Source: Zingiber officinale (Eukaryota > Streptophyta > Magnoliopsida > Zingiberales > Zingiberaceae). Taken from it: a DNA stretch of 64,000 bases. Shown piece by piece: positions 54,665-64,000 of the stretch. Every line of letters starts with the position of its first letter. Positions within the stretch are counted from its first letter, which is position 1. The notes under the pieces are model-generated. The model made no database searches, was not told the DNA's origin, and saw only the letters and a program-made list of their open reading frames with translations. The translations under genes were made by a program, and so were the position numbers. The DNA lies in assembly GCF_018446385.1 (NCBI RefSeq), contig NC_056001.1, positions 7,273,600 through 7,337,599 of the forward strand. Direction: 5' to 3'.

Positions 54665-55427
54665 ATGAAGACGTGGGGGAACCGGCGGGTGCTACGCTGC
54701 GTGGGCGTGAACGGCAAGGGCGAGGGAGATGGCAGCGGCGGTAGCGACAGCGCTGGCGGACAACGATTCTCAGAGACAGAGGGGATTGGATCCGATGATC
54801 CAGAGGGAGGCAGTGGCGACAGTAGTAGCGCGATCGACGAGGTGAGGGAGAAGTTGTTGGTTCACCTCCGGGAAGCGGCGGACCGGATCAAGCTGATAGT
54901 TCAGGAAACGCCAGCGCTACCACCCCCTCCGTCCAGAGGCGATGAGCCAAGGGCAGAAGCAGTTCGGGCGGAGGAGGCCGAAGCGGAGCCGTCGTCATCC
55001 GCGCCCCCGACGTGGCCATGGAAGCTGCGGACGAGGCGAAGGGGGGCTAGGGTTCGGGCGATGTTTGGGCAGCGAGCGAGCGGATCGCTGGCTGTTGCGG
55101 GCGAGAAAAGAGCGGCGCGGCCGAGGTCAAGCGCCCCGCAGCGGGGCGAACGGTCCGATTTCTCAATAACCCTTACGAGGGAGGAGATCGACGAGGACAT
55201 CTACGCGGTAACGGGCTACAGAGCACGCCGCCGGCCTCGAAGGCGGCCCCGTGTCGTCCAGAAGCAGCTCGATGTGAGCCCTCACCCAGTCACCCGGTCA
55301 CCCGGTTTGCATCCAATTTCCACATTTCCCCATATTTTTCTCGCTTCTAATTGGCATTGTACAGCTGCTGTTCCCTGGTTCATGGCTGTCGGAGATCACC
55401 TACGACTCTTACAAGGTTACCGATTAG
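54665..55427 (+). CDS. DUF1639 family protein, 2 exons, 223 residues (gene 2)
   Basis: Exon 1 is 54665-55273 (ends QKQLD at a GTGAGC donor). Exon 2 is 55365-55427, after CATTGTACAG, and encodes LLFPGSWLSEITYDSYKVTD and TAG. The start ATG at 54665 gives MKTWGNRRVLRC, matching the WG..R.LRC block of gene 1. Further shared motifs: PTWPWKLRTRRRG, SDFSITLTREEIDEDIYAV and RARRRPRRRPRVVQKQLD. The middle is acidic, Gly/Ser-rich and GC-rich. The same intron position after ...QLD as in gene 1 supports common descent. Function unknown; the basic cluster suggests nuclear location (inference). The protein is shorter at its N-terminus than gene 1. Confidence 0.85.
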
Positions 55428-57600
55428 AAGCACAGCCGCGCCGACGGCTCAATATATCTGGGAAAGAAACCATATTTCTTCTCATCTGCCATCGCCATTG
55501 ATACAGCTTCTCCGATCACTTCGGTAAGAGCGCTTTTCCACACACGTTCCTTTCCTTTTGCCTTTTAACTTCCCGTTAATTTATGGTTTATTTAGATTTT
55601 CGGCTGTTGTCGTTGCCTCGTCGATATAATTGAAGTAAACATCCATTAAAAAAAAAAGTTCTAGCTTTTCATAATGCGTGCTTGTATTCTAGTAGACTCC
55701 AATGAACTTGATCTGCTGTAACATTGAAAATTGTTTGCATGCACATGCTTCCCATTCATTCCCACGAGATGAACTGGTGTTCGTCGAGAGGAATTGATTG
55801 AGATAGACGGAGTTCGACTAGATTCATTAGTGTCACAGGAGAGGATACAATTTTTGTGGTGAAAATAATAGGATTTGATTTCAATGTGAAGAAGATGGGA
55901 AGGAAATAATTAGTGATAGGGATCAACGGAGTGGTAAACGTAAATTGTCAAAACATTATAGTACATTATGATTAGTCAACCATCCTACCACTAAACGGCT
56001 AAGGAATGGAAAGTGTTTTTTTCCTTAAAAAAACTATTAATGGTCAAATAGATTTTAGAAATCAAAAATGTATAATGAGAAAGAATTTAGTAAATGGTAT
56101 TCTTGTTTTTTTTGTAAAAAAATGAAAAACAAACATGTTTTTTTTTAAACATTGATGGTCATTCTTAAATTGCTTTGAATAACATAAGTTTTTTACTTGC
56201 TGGAATACTTTGATCGAAATGGAGAGAAATTTCAGAATGATATAAAATTAGTTTTTATTATTTGTCTAGTTATTTTGATCATTAAAATAATATCAATTTG
56301 AATCAATATATTTAAAATAGTGATTTTTTAATATAAATGTAATTCTGGAGTTAAATTGATGTTTAATAATATTTTTACCATCTAGAGAACTAAATAAATA
56401 TAATATATGAATTAATTTCATATTATTCAGAGGCCTCTAAGTCTACCAATTAATTTTGATTAAAATTGATTGATGAATTTTTCATATTATGCCTTTAAGA
56501 CTCACAGATCTCTGGTTCAAAATATGTTCCGAATATGGTGCACTGGCGCAGCCTTGCAGTAGCACATTCGCGTCTGTTGGGTTAAAATTCGCAGTAAATA
56601 AGACTACTAATTCTTTAAATTATATTTGACAAATTTTTTATTTGTCTTAGTGCTAAAAAATAAAATAAAAACTTATATTTTATTTATTTTAATAAAAGGA
56701 GTAGTTTAAAAAAATTGGGTGAAAGGGAATCTCAAAGTTGCAGTCTACGAATCGTTATAAATCTCTTTAAAATAAAATTAGTTCTTATTTAAAATGAGGT
56801 CAATTTAAAGCAGGTGAAGATTTTTTAAAAATTTGGTTAGAATAAATTTTGAGTTAATACAGATAGATATATTTTTTAATTCAATGTTTAATATTTTCTC
56901 ATCTATTTTTCTATTATTATTTTCTTCTTCTCACCACGAGACTTTGAAATCAATTGACAAATTAGAAATTCAACTCTAATTAATATCAATCAATACAATA
57001 ATAGAAAAAAAAATATCAGTTTTTATTTATAGAAAAAATTTGAAACTATATTCTTAAAATCTTCTGAAAATTAATGGGACCCCACTTAAATTCTTTTTCT
57101 TCTTTCATCTAAAAACTTATGGTTAGATTGATGAATAGATTGAGAGTATTCATCGTAGTTTAAAAAAATATATCAAAGTATTTAGTAGGTGTAAAATTAT
57201 GTATTTAAAATTCAATTTTATAACGTGTTATTTGCTTATAATAATTAAACCGATGTAACTATTGTAATATAATTGAAATCGTATCTAAGTTGAAAAACTC
57301 GGTACTTATTAGTATGATTTTTTTTTATTTTTCATTTCTTATTTCTCATTTGTTTGAGCTAGCTGAGAGTTTTATTTTATTTTTTAAATTGATATCAATT
57401 ATCTGGCTTATTCAACCATTAATTTATTAAAGTTGGGGCTCAATCCTTGTATTTCTCAAAAATTAAAAAGTCACTTAACTCAGGTGCTAACTAAGAATTT
57501 TATTGAGCATGAAATGTTCATGCGATGTTGAAATAAAAATTACACGAGTAATTAGAAAAATTTAAGTTGATGCCTAAATTTCTCCAAAAAACAGGAGAAG
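55428..57600. other. AT-rich intergenic region
   Basis: The first few hundred bases are probably 3' UTR of the gene ending at 55427. No coding signal, tandem array or terminal inverted repeat was recognised after that. Confidence 0.45.
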
Positions 57601-59240
57601 CTTTTATGCTCATCCTTTTGTCCATTTCAATTCTTGGCCAAGTTCCACATGATCAGTTGTATGGAAAAGAACATCTGAAAAACAACCTCTCTTGCATTTT
57701 CATTCATTTGGCAAAAGATCACGTGTTGATCTCAAACATCTCATAGGATCAATTCCATTCATTGTAGCCTAAAGTAATTTAGCCCCTCTGGGTTTGCAGT
57801 TTTATTTATTATAGCCAAAGAGAATTATGCTCATCTTAAGACGCTCTTGATAGTCTTTTTTGCAAAAGATAATTCGTTCACCTTAGTGCGTCCGTCCTCA
57901 CGTCAATATAAAAGAAGTAAATCACTGGTGACTATTAGCCTTGGACAATTAAATAATATATGAGGGAGGATAGACATCCGGTAATTAACTGAGATTTAAC
58001 CCCCAGATCTCATAGTGGCAACACCACCATGCGATAGCCAATTATCCATCCCGAGAGGATCTTAGAGCATCCACATCAATTTCTTTATTACTATATCTAA
58101 AATTTAGGGTAAATGACCCACTTGATTAAATTTAGATAATCACTTTTCACTACACACTACATCAAATACCCTAAAATTTCTATCATCCTTAATTTTTTTT
58201 ATTATTTTCTTCTCTTTATTCTATTTTTTATTATTATATTTATGGAATGAGTGGAAGGAGAGAGATTAAAAATAAATATTATTTTATTTTTAGGGTAGAG
58301 GTTTCATTCCCTAAATTTAGAGAATCACTATTCATCAAATCTAAATTTAGGGAATTGATAGAGTAACTGGTGGAGAGGGTGTTTAGTTATCCTATCCAAA
58401 ATTTAGCTAGGGTAAAATCTTTAGATAGGGTAGCTGATGTGAATGCTCTTACAGTCCTTCCCCATGTGACAAAAAGTGATTCGCTCATCCCAGCGCCCCC
58501 GTCAATCCATCCCTAGGCCAACACGGAAGTGGTAAATCACGGGGGACTACTAGCTATTAGTGTAAGTGGCCAAGACATGGGGGAAGGACATGCTCGGACA
58601 CGTCAAATTTCGACCTCAAAATCTCATGTGGTAACACTCCATGTCTCAATCACCCCCGAGAGGACTCCTTACCGTCTTTTCCCAGATTATATAAAAGGAG
58701 ACTAATCACAGGGTAAATTTATAGCTGACTGCCAAGTGACTAGGGGTGGGAAGAGTTTTTTCGCAAGATCATGCGTCCACAAAAAATTGATCCTTATCCC
58801 ATTATAACAAATCTATCACACACTAACCAACTGGGTACCCCATGGAGACTTCATTCATTGTAGTAAAATGTGATTACGCTCACCTCAAACGTTTCTCACA
58901 ATCAATCCCCAAGTTATGTGAAGGGTGGTAAATCACTAGGGCAGCTTATAAATCAACCGTCAAGTTAGTTAGGGGGTGGAAGGGAATTTTTTTTTTAAGG
59001 CATGCACTCGCTGATAATTAATCTCTTATCTTGTTGTAGTAAATCCGTACGAAAATTTCATTATGTTCGATATGAGTGAAGACTTCATTAATTACAGTAA
59101 AAGAGGATTATACTCATATCAGATTCCTCCTCGTCCGTCTCTAGATTATATAAATAAAGATAAATTATAGGATCAATTTATAGTCAATCGTTAAATTAAA
59201 TAGAATGAGTGAGGATTTTTTTTTATGCCAAGAATCCATT
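57600..59240. repeat. Degenerate ~230-bp tandem repeat region
   Basis: Related segments recur with a spacing of about 175-235 bp once the inserted MITE is discounted. The word (G)GTAAATCAC and variants occur at about 57915, 58530, 58705, 58930 and 59160; the GATTA(C/T)(G/A)CTCA word occurs at about 57829, 58866 and 59101. Further copies appear singly at about 50460 and 61970-62120. Confidence 0.6.
58065..58448. mobile_element. PIF/Harbinger (Tourist)-type MITE, 384 bp
   Basis: Inverted ends GAGCATCCACATCA and TGATGTGAATGCTC (one mismatch), flanked by the 3-bp duplication TTA (58062-58064 and 58449-58451). The interior has further inverted similarity (AAATTTAGGG on both sides). There is no transposase. 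TTA target and size fit Tourist-like MITEs. Confidence 0.85.
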
Positions 59241-60889
59241 CATAACTGAACATATATATTTTTTTCCTTTTTTTTTTTATCTAAACGATGATCGAACATA
59301 GTCTCAGCCAACTAATAATGAGAATTGTTAAGATCAATTCACTAGATCCTAAGTTTAATATATTGGACAGGAATCAATTTTTAACCTATACAAATATATA
59401 TTTACGGAGAAAAACTCCTTCAATCTAGTCATTTGGCGAACTCTAGAAAATATTTGAGATGTTTGGCATAATATTTTTTACTATAATATAATCTATGATT
59501 TTATTGTTTACATGGATGCCAGCATCAATTATGAGTTTAATTTTATACTTTATCCATTTAAGAAGTATTATGTCAATTATAGTGTTATTTGTTTGTAAAT
59601 TTCTTTTCCCACCCCTCTGACAGTCCACCTCCTCTCTCTCTCCTCTATTAAATGACATTTTCACCCTTCCTTCTTTAAATAACAAGTTTTTTTTTTAATT
59701 TTATTTACTCCTTTAATTTTTTTTCAATTTTATTTACTTCTTTAGTTTTATTTTTTTTAATAAATTTTGTTTATTATTTTTTCATCAATTTTTTTTATTT
59801 TTTATCCCTATTTTACTTTTAAATTTTTTATAAATAATAACTCCTAAAATCTACTATTAAAAAAATAAAAGATTACAAGAGATCGAATCCTCTATTCCAA
59901 TATCATATGTTCTTGTTCTCACTCGTCACCTCAGCCCACCGTCGGCGGCACCGTCGGAGGCCCTCGGTTGCCGCCTTGATTAAAATTATATCCTAGGGAG
60001 AAGGTGAACGTAGTGAGGTCGCATCGGCGCGATCAGCGTCAAAATTTGGCCGGATCTGAACAGACTTTCCTTCACCGTCGATCTGAGTCCCTACTCAGAT
60101 TCGGTCGAATACCGATGTCGATCGTGTCGATGGCGATCTCCCTGGGTTCACCTTCCCCCTAGGGTATAGTTTTGGTTGGGACGACGACCAGAGGTCGCCG
60201 GTAGTGGACTGGAGGCGACGAGTAGAACACGGGGACAGAGAAAATTACGGACATAGAATCAGATCTCAGATTACAAATATGATATTCTTGTCGAAAAAAT
60301 ACTTAAAAAAAAATAAAAAAAATGAAATAAAAAAAATAATATAAAGATAAATAATATGATGGATGTGGAATGTGAAAATATATAATTAAAAAATAAATAA
60401 AATATTAAAAAATTATACTATTTTTTTAATATTAAATAAATATTATTTATCATGGTAAATATATAATAAAAAATTATTTAAAAAGAATAAAATTGATAAA
60501 AAAAACTGATTAAAAAATAAAACAGTTAAAAAAAATTTGATAAAAAAACTGATTAAAAAGAAATATAAATGTGAAGAAAAAAAAATGGAGTGAATAAGGG
60601 ATATAAAGGTCAAAACATGGGTGGGTCCGGGAGGTGAGGGTGTCAGGGGAGGGGGGAAAAGCTCAAGAGTTAAATCAGATACAGTTGCGCTCGTACTTTT
60701 CTTTCTCCTGTCTGTAGATAATTTCAATTAATAAATACATAACTGACACAAAATATTTCTCATCTACCAAATGGCAATCAATGCCGCAAAAATAAATAAA
60801 TAAATAAATTCGAAACAGAGAAAGGAGCCATTAGCCCTCCCATGGCGCAGTTGGTCCCCTTCAACCACGGTGTCACGACGAACGAACTC
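59241..60889. other. AT-rich intergenic region with a GC-rich island
   Basis: Poly-T/poly-A rich on both sides of a moderately GC-rich block (about 59880-60270) that shows no clear ORF. The short ORFs at 59443-59685 and 60443-60727 (minus) are low-complexity and not supported. The last part is likely the 3' flank of the gene ending at 60890. Confidence 0.45.
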
Positions 60890-61369
60890 CTAAAACTGCT
60901 TCAAGCAAGTGTAGCTCCGCCGCAGCGAAGCTACCCCACTGCGACCGGCGCCTGCGACAACTCTCTTCTTCTCCTCCGCCTTGTAGGCCGAGAAGCTGCC
61001 AACTCTGTCCGTCATGGCTTTTGAGGTCGCCGGCGGTGGGGTCGCCGGCGCTCCCTTAGGCTTCTTGTTCTCCTTCCTGCTTGCAATGGAGAAGACAGGC
61101 ATGGAGCTGCGAAGCGGCGAGGCCATGGCGCTGCTCTTGCTTGGCGTAATGTTAATAGCGTGCCTAGGATCGACTGGCCTCGCTCTGTTCCGCCATAGCT
61201 TCTGGTCTCTGAGCTCGACGTAGGCCGAGTACATAGGGCCGCGGCGCATGCGGAGAACGGGCCGGTTGCTGATGCGTTCCAGGAGGTGAAGAACGCTGGC
61301 ATCAGCCATCGATGACGATGAATTCGTGTGGTCGTCGCTCGCTTTTGTTGTTGCTGTAATCAAATCCAT
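60890..61369 (-). CDS. Unrecognised plant protein, 159 residues
   Basis: A minus-strand ORF, intronless, with monocot-like GC-rich codons. The start MDLITATTKASDDH is chosen as the most likely; the ATG 33 bp upstream (61402) and the ORF's first ATG at 61435 are alternatives. A compact block VLHLLERISNRPVLRMRR runs into GPMYSAYVELRDQKLWRN (residues about 26-60). A Ser/Pro/Ala-rich basic middle (SPLRSSMPVF, SRKENKKPKGAP) and a C-terminus SLRRSYTCLKQF follow. No membrane segment or signal peptide is seen. The basic composition could mean a nuclear or nucleic-acid-binding role, but I do not recognise the family. The antisense frames look like shadows. Confidence 0.65.
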   Translation of the reverse strand: MDLITATTKASDDHTNSSSSMADASVLHLLERISNRPVLRMRRGPMYSAYVELRDQKLWRNRARPVDPRHAINITPSKSSAMASPLRSSMPVFSIASRKENKKPKGAPATPPPATSKAMTDRVGSFSAYKAEEKKRVVAGAGRSGVASLRRSYTCLKQF

Positions 61370-62512
61370 CGGCCTTCGCTCTTTGTAGTAGTGCAAGGGC
61401 ATGATGGAAACAGAGATGGAGGGACGGATCTCCAACGGTCGAATTGGGCGACTAGCTTGGAAGGGAAGTGAAAAGTGGCAAATAGACGGATCGCATCTGT
61501 CGGTTTTCCCAACGGCTAGGTATCTTTTTTTTTTTTTAACTTTCGTTTTTTTTTATCATTTATCGTGGAAGCCGGCTCCGTTGACTAAGTTTTCATTTTT
61601 TAAACGGCATTTTTACTTTAGATTCTCTAATAAATCTAACTGTATCAAGTATAACCTCGACAGTGACCTATCGTGGTCATAGTGATTAGGACCTTCAATC
61701 AGCCGAATTTGACGTTGGATTAGAACATCGATGCCGGACCACTTAGTGTAGATGGGACCCAACCACCATAACTTTGACATGTTCTGTCGTTTTCTGATTG
61801 GATCCCACCAGAGCAATGATTATAGAAGATCCCAAGTATGCACATCCGATCCAATACTCCAAATGAAAGCGGTAAGTTTACCCCTTTCTATATTGAGTTA
61901 AACTCTAGCGATCGATCGTTATTTATTTATCTTTCTAATCACATTGGGAAATTTTGATGGCTTCAGAGCGACTATTATCAAAGAGCTGATTACGTTTATT
62001 CCAAGAACTCTTCATAATTCATTTCTAGATTATATAAATAAAGATAAATTATAAAATCTAACTTATAACTAACCGTCGTATAATTTCTCTAAAGATATAT
62101 ATCCGTCTAAAAGTTGATCTCCTCTGTTATAACATCTACAGTATGAATCAGGCATCCTGGGAAACGACGTTTATCAAAGATCCACCACAGTGGGGAGGAG
62201 GATAATGGGCTGGGCAAGGGATGGGACCCTGGCATTTTTATGCAATCGAAATGCGATCTGCTGTGTGCTGTGTATGCGGAGTGAGGTGGGACCGCACCAC
62301 GTTGTTGTTTCGAAAAAGGAGTCTCCCACACGTCCGCCACGTGATGCACGGTGGGTAACCCGAAAATTGGATTTCTGCGATAAACCCACCACCGCCCACC
62401 TGCTCTTTTTCGGCATCCTCCCTGCCTTCTCGACCGCGCGCCGGACGGCGGCGGAGGGTACCTCGTCGGACGCCGGACCGTTGGTGATTGCAAACCGAGG
62501 GAGGTGGTGAAT
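61370..62512. other. Region between two genes, divergently oriented
   Basis: It contains upstream sequence of the minus-strand gene at 61369 and of the plus-strand gene at 62513. One degenerate copy of the ~230-bp repeat lies at about 61970-62120 (AGATTATATAAATAAAGA is shared with 59146-59163). The ORFs on the opposite strand at 62107-62800 are antisense shadows. No TATA box is convincing. Confidence 0.5.
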
Positions 62513-62820
62513 ATGGGCGGAATCACGTCCTCCATCGCCGCCAAGTTCGCCTTCTTCCCTCCGAGCCCGCCCTCCTATGCTGTGATTGCCGACGAGGGGA
62601 GCGGGCATCTCTCCATTCCCGGGATCGCGGTTGCGGGTCGCGATGACGTGCACATCCTCCGCCTCCCTACGCGACGGGGCAACGAGATCGTCGCAGTGTA
62701 CTTGCGGCACTCCCAGGCGACCGCCACACTCCTCTACTCGCACGGGAACGCTGCTGACATTGGCCAGATGTTCGATCTTTTCGTCGAGCTCAGCGTCCAT
62801 CTTCGCGTCAGTCTCATAGG
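62513..62820 (+). CDS. ABHD17-like alpha/beta hydrolase, exon 1 (gene continues beyond window)
   Basis: The ATG at 62513 begins [22 protein letters not shown], the conserved N-terminus of plant ABHD17-type (Bem46/WAV2-related) hydrolases. Next comes a [14 protein letters not shown] block, and then [21 protein letters not shown], whose HGNA is the oxyanion-hole motif. The exon ends in the second base of a Gly codon at 62820, at a GTCCGT donor; the family then continues with the YDYSGYG segment, so the intron is phase 2. The nucleophile (G-x-S-x-G), Asp and His lie in later exons not seen here. In animals ABHD17 enzymes remove palmitate from membrane proteins; the plant role is an inference. 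Confidence 0.88.
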
Positions 62821-63479
62821 GTCCGTCGCCCCTCCTCTTGGTTAATTCCTCAATAGGATTCCGTTTTTTTTTCTAGGTTTCTTAGTAGCTAGCAATTTGG
62901 GTCTCCGATGAACATTTGAGATTTGTTCTTCTTCTGGAGTAGGACTTTGTATATCGGTTTTGGCAACAAGATCGAAATTTGTGATACATGAGCTAAGCTC
63001 TGGCATAGGTTTTACTGTTTGGGGGATTTACTCGAAGGATGATTCCTAAGCACCGAAATACCTTTTTCTAGATATGCTCTTCAGTAAAAACGACAAATCG
63101 TTTTTGACTGGTATGCAAGCATTAATTTCACCACATAGATTTCTTGAGCAAAAAAAAAATTATAGTCAATTGTTGTTGACAATTTATAATACTCCCTTGT
63201 GGCCAATGATGAATGGTGATTGATTAGTAGTATAAATGTGATGTACATTTCTAACCGTTGGTAATCAAAACTAGTGCGGTCGTTCTTGTCTTTAATTCAT
63301 TTACTTATATATTGATAGTCTATCTTCATGTCTACTATTTTTTTTTCCTCAATCACTCAACAATATTCCAATATACAATCGGACCAAATGATATTCCAAT
63401 GGAGGTATGAAAGAACCTTGTGAAACAAGGTATTGAATGATTCACAAAATTATTCAACCTGATATTGAAAATTAAAAAA
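62821..63479 (+). other. First intron of the ABHD17-like gene (5' part)
   Basis: AT-rich sequence after the GTCCGT donor. No continuation exon (expected to start with the YDYSGYG block) was found before the window ends, so the intron is at least 1.2 kb long. Confidence 0.6.
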
Positions 63480-64000
63480 ATGTCTCCTCAATAGAGGGTA
63501 AGTATTCTAGTTTCCTATATAACAATAAAGGAGACGTACAAAATTATAAAAACTATAAGGGTATTAAACTAATGAGTCATATTATAAAACTTTGGGAAAG
63601 AGTAATAAAAAAAACTAAGGAGATCTCGGTAATTGAAAATCAATTTGAATTTATGCCTAAAAAGTTGGCAAGCTATACATCTTCTCAGACAACTAATTGA
63701 AAAGTATCGGGGACAGAAGCAAGACTTAGACATGGTATTCGTCAACTTAGAAAAAGTTTATGATGGAAACTTAAGGAAAATTATATGGAAAACTCTAGAA
63801 CAGAAAGGTGTTAGCATAGCGTATATAAAACTAATTAAGAATATGTATGAGGATGTAATGACAAGAGTGATGACTTCAGGCAGATTAACCGAAGCGTTTC
63901 TCATAAAGATAGAATTATATCAAGGATAATCATTAAGTCCCTATTTTTTTTACACTAATCATGGATGAACTACACATCCAAGATACACGATATGTATGTT
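63480..64000 (+). mobile_element. Non-LTR retrotransposon (RTE/LINE-type) reverse transcriptase fragment
   Basis: Plus-strand fragments match plant LINE RT: NYKGIKLMSHIIKLWERVI (63555-63610), QFEFMP (63640-63660), then after a frameshift WQAIHLLRQLIEKYRGQKQD and MVFVNLEKVYD, where the catalytic Asp of the usual DLEKAYD block is replaced by Asn. Then IIWKTLEQKGV, an altered end of the SGG...G-L-QG block, and MDELHIQD-like sequence at 63960-64000. It runs off the window and is decayed. Confidence 0.8.

Noticed and set aside
62107-62800. Two long minus-strand ORFs (145 and 208 residues)
   Set aside because: They are antisense to the ABHD17-like first exon and its GC-rich upstream sequence, with no family features.

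Overview
This window looks like a repeat-swollen stretch of a plant nuclear genome, most likely a monocot. The reasons are the GC-rich first exons at the right end, the introns with GT/AG borders, and the mass of plant-type LTR retrotransposons. I suspect the ginger order (Zingiberales), but that is a guess, not something the sequence proves. Nothing bacterial is present.

Positions 1-48253 are essentially one nested transposon pile. The host is an old Ty3/gypsy element of Tat type (called F here) on the minus strand. Its 5' LTR ends at 48253 and its 3' end lies left of the window. F was broken by a hAT-type MITE (2735-3223), a solo LTR G (4376-5250), a 2.4-kb probable solo LTR H (7986-17248, itself holding the 6.8-kb element A), a possible small MULE-like insertion (17647-18364), and a Copia-type gag-only element C (18702-47516). 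C holds a Pack-MULE-like element with an ABCG gene fragment (45328-46616) and a Copia element D (21179-44976). D holds a 2.0-kb probable solo LTR I (23502-25496) and a 17-kb Sirevirus-type Copia element E (26743-43777). E holds B (35251-42366), a gag-only relative of A. The order F > C > D > E > B is five levels deep. Perfect 5-bp target duplications bound A, B, E, H and I. Degenerate duplications bound C and G, and D's are poor (3 of 5).

Elements A, B and C carry gag but no pol, yet share primer-binding site, polypurine tract and LTR tips with the pol-bearing element E. They look like non-autonomous partners. The most striking signal is in the LTRs of A, B and E: long arrays of short hairpin modules in which the stem sequence changes from unit to unit while both arms change together, around a fixed GGTC...GACCGGA core. 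A second palindrome family (GATCGGTC...GACCGATC) decorates A, B and the unrelated LTR H.

Positions 48254-64000 are a gene-bearing flank. It has a decayed first-exon fragment of mannose-6-phosphate isomerase, two divergently transcribed DUF1639 genes with about 860 bp between their start codons, a small unrecognised 159-residue gene, and the first exon of an ABHD17-like alpha/beta hydrolase whose remaining exons lie beyond the window. That gene's first intron holds a non-LTR retrotransposon fragment. A degenerate ~230-bp repeat family and a Harbinger-type MITE fill part of the intergenic space.
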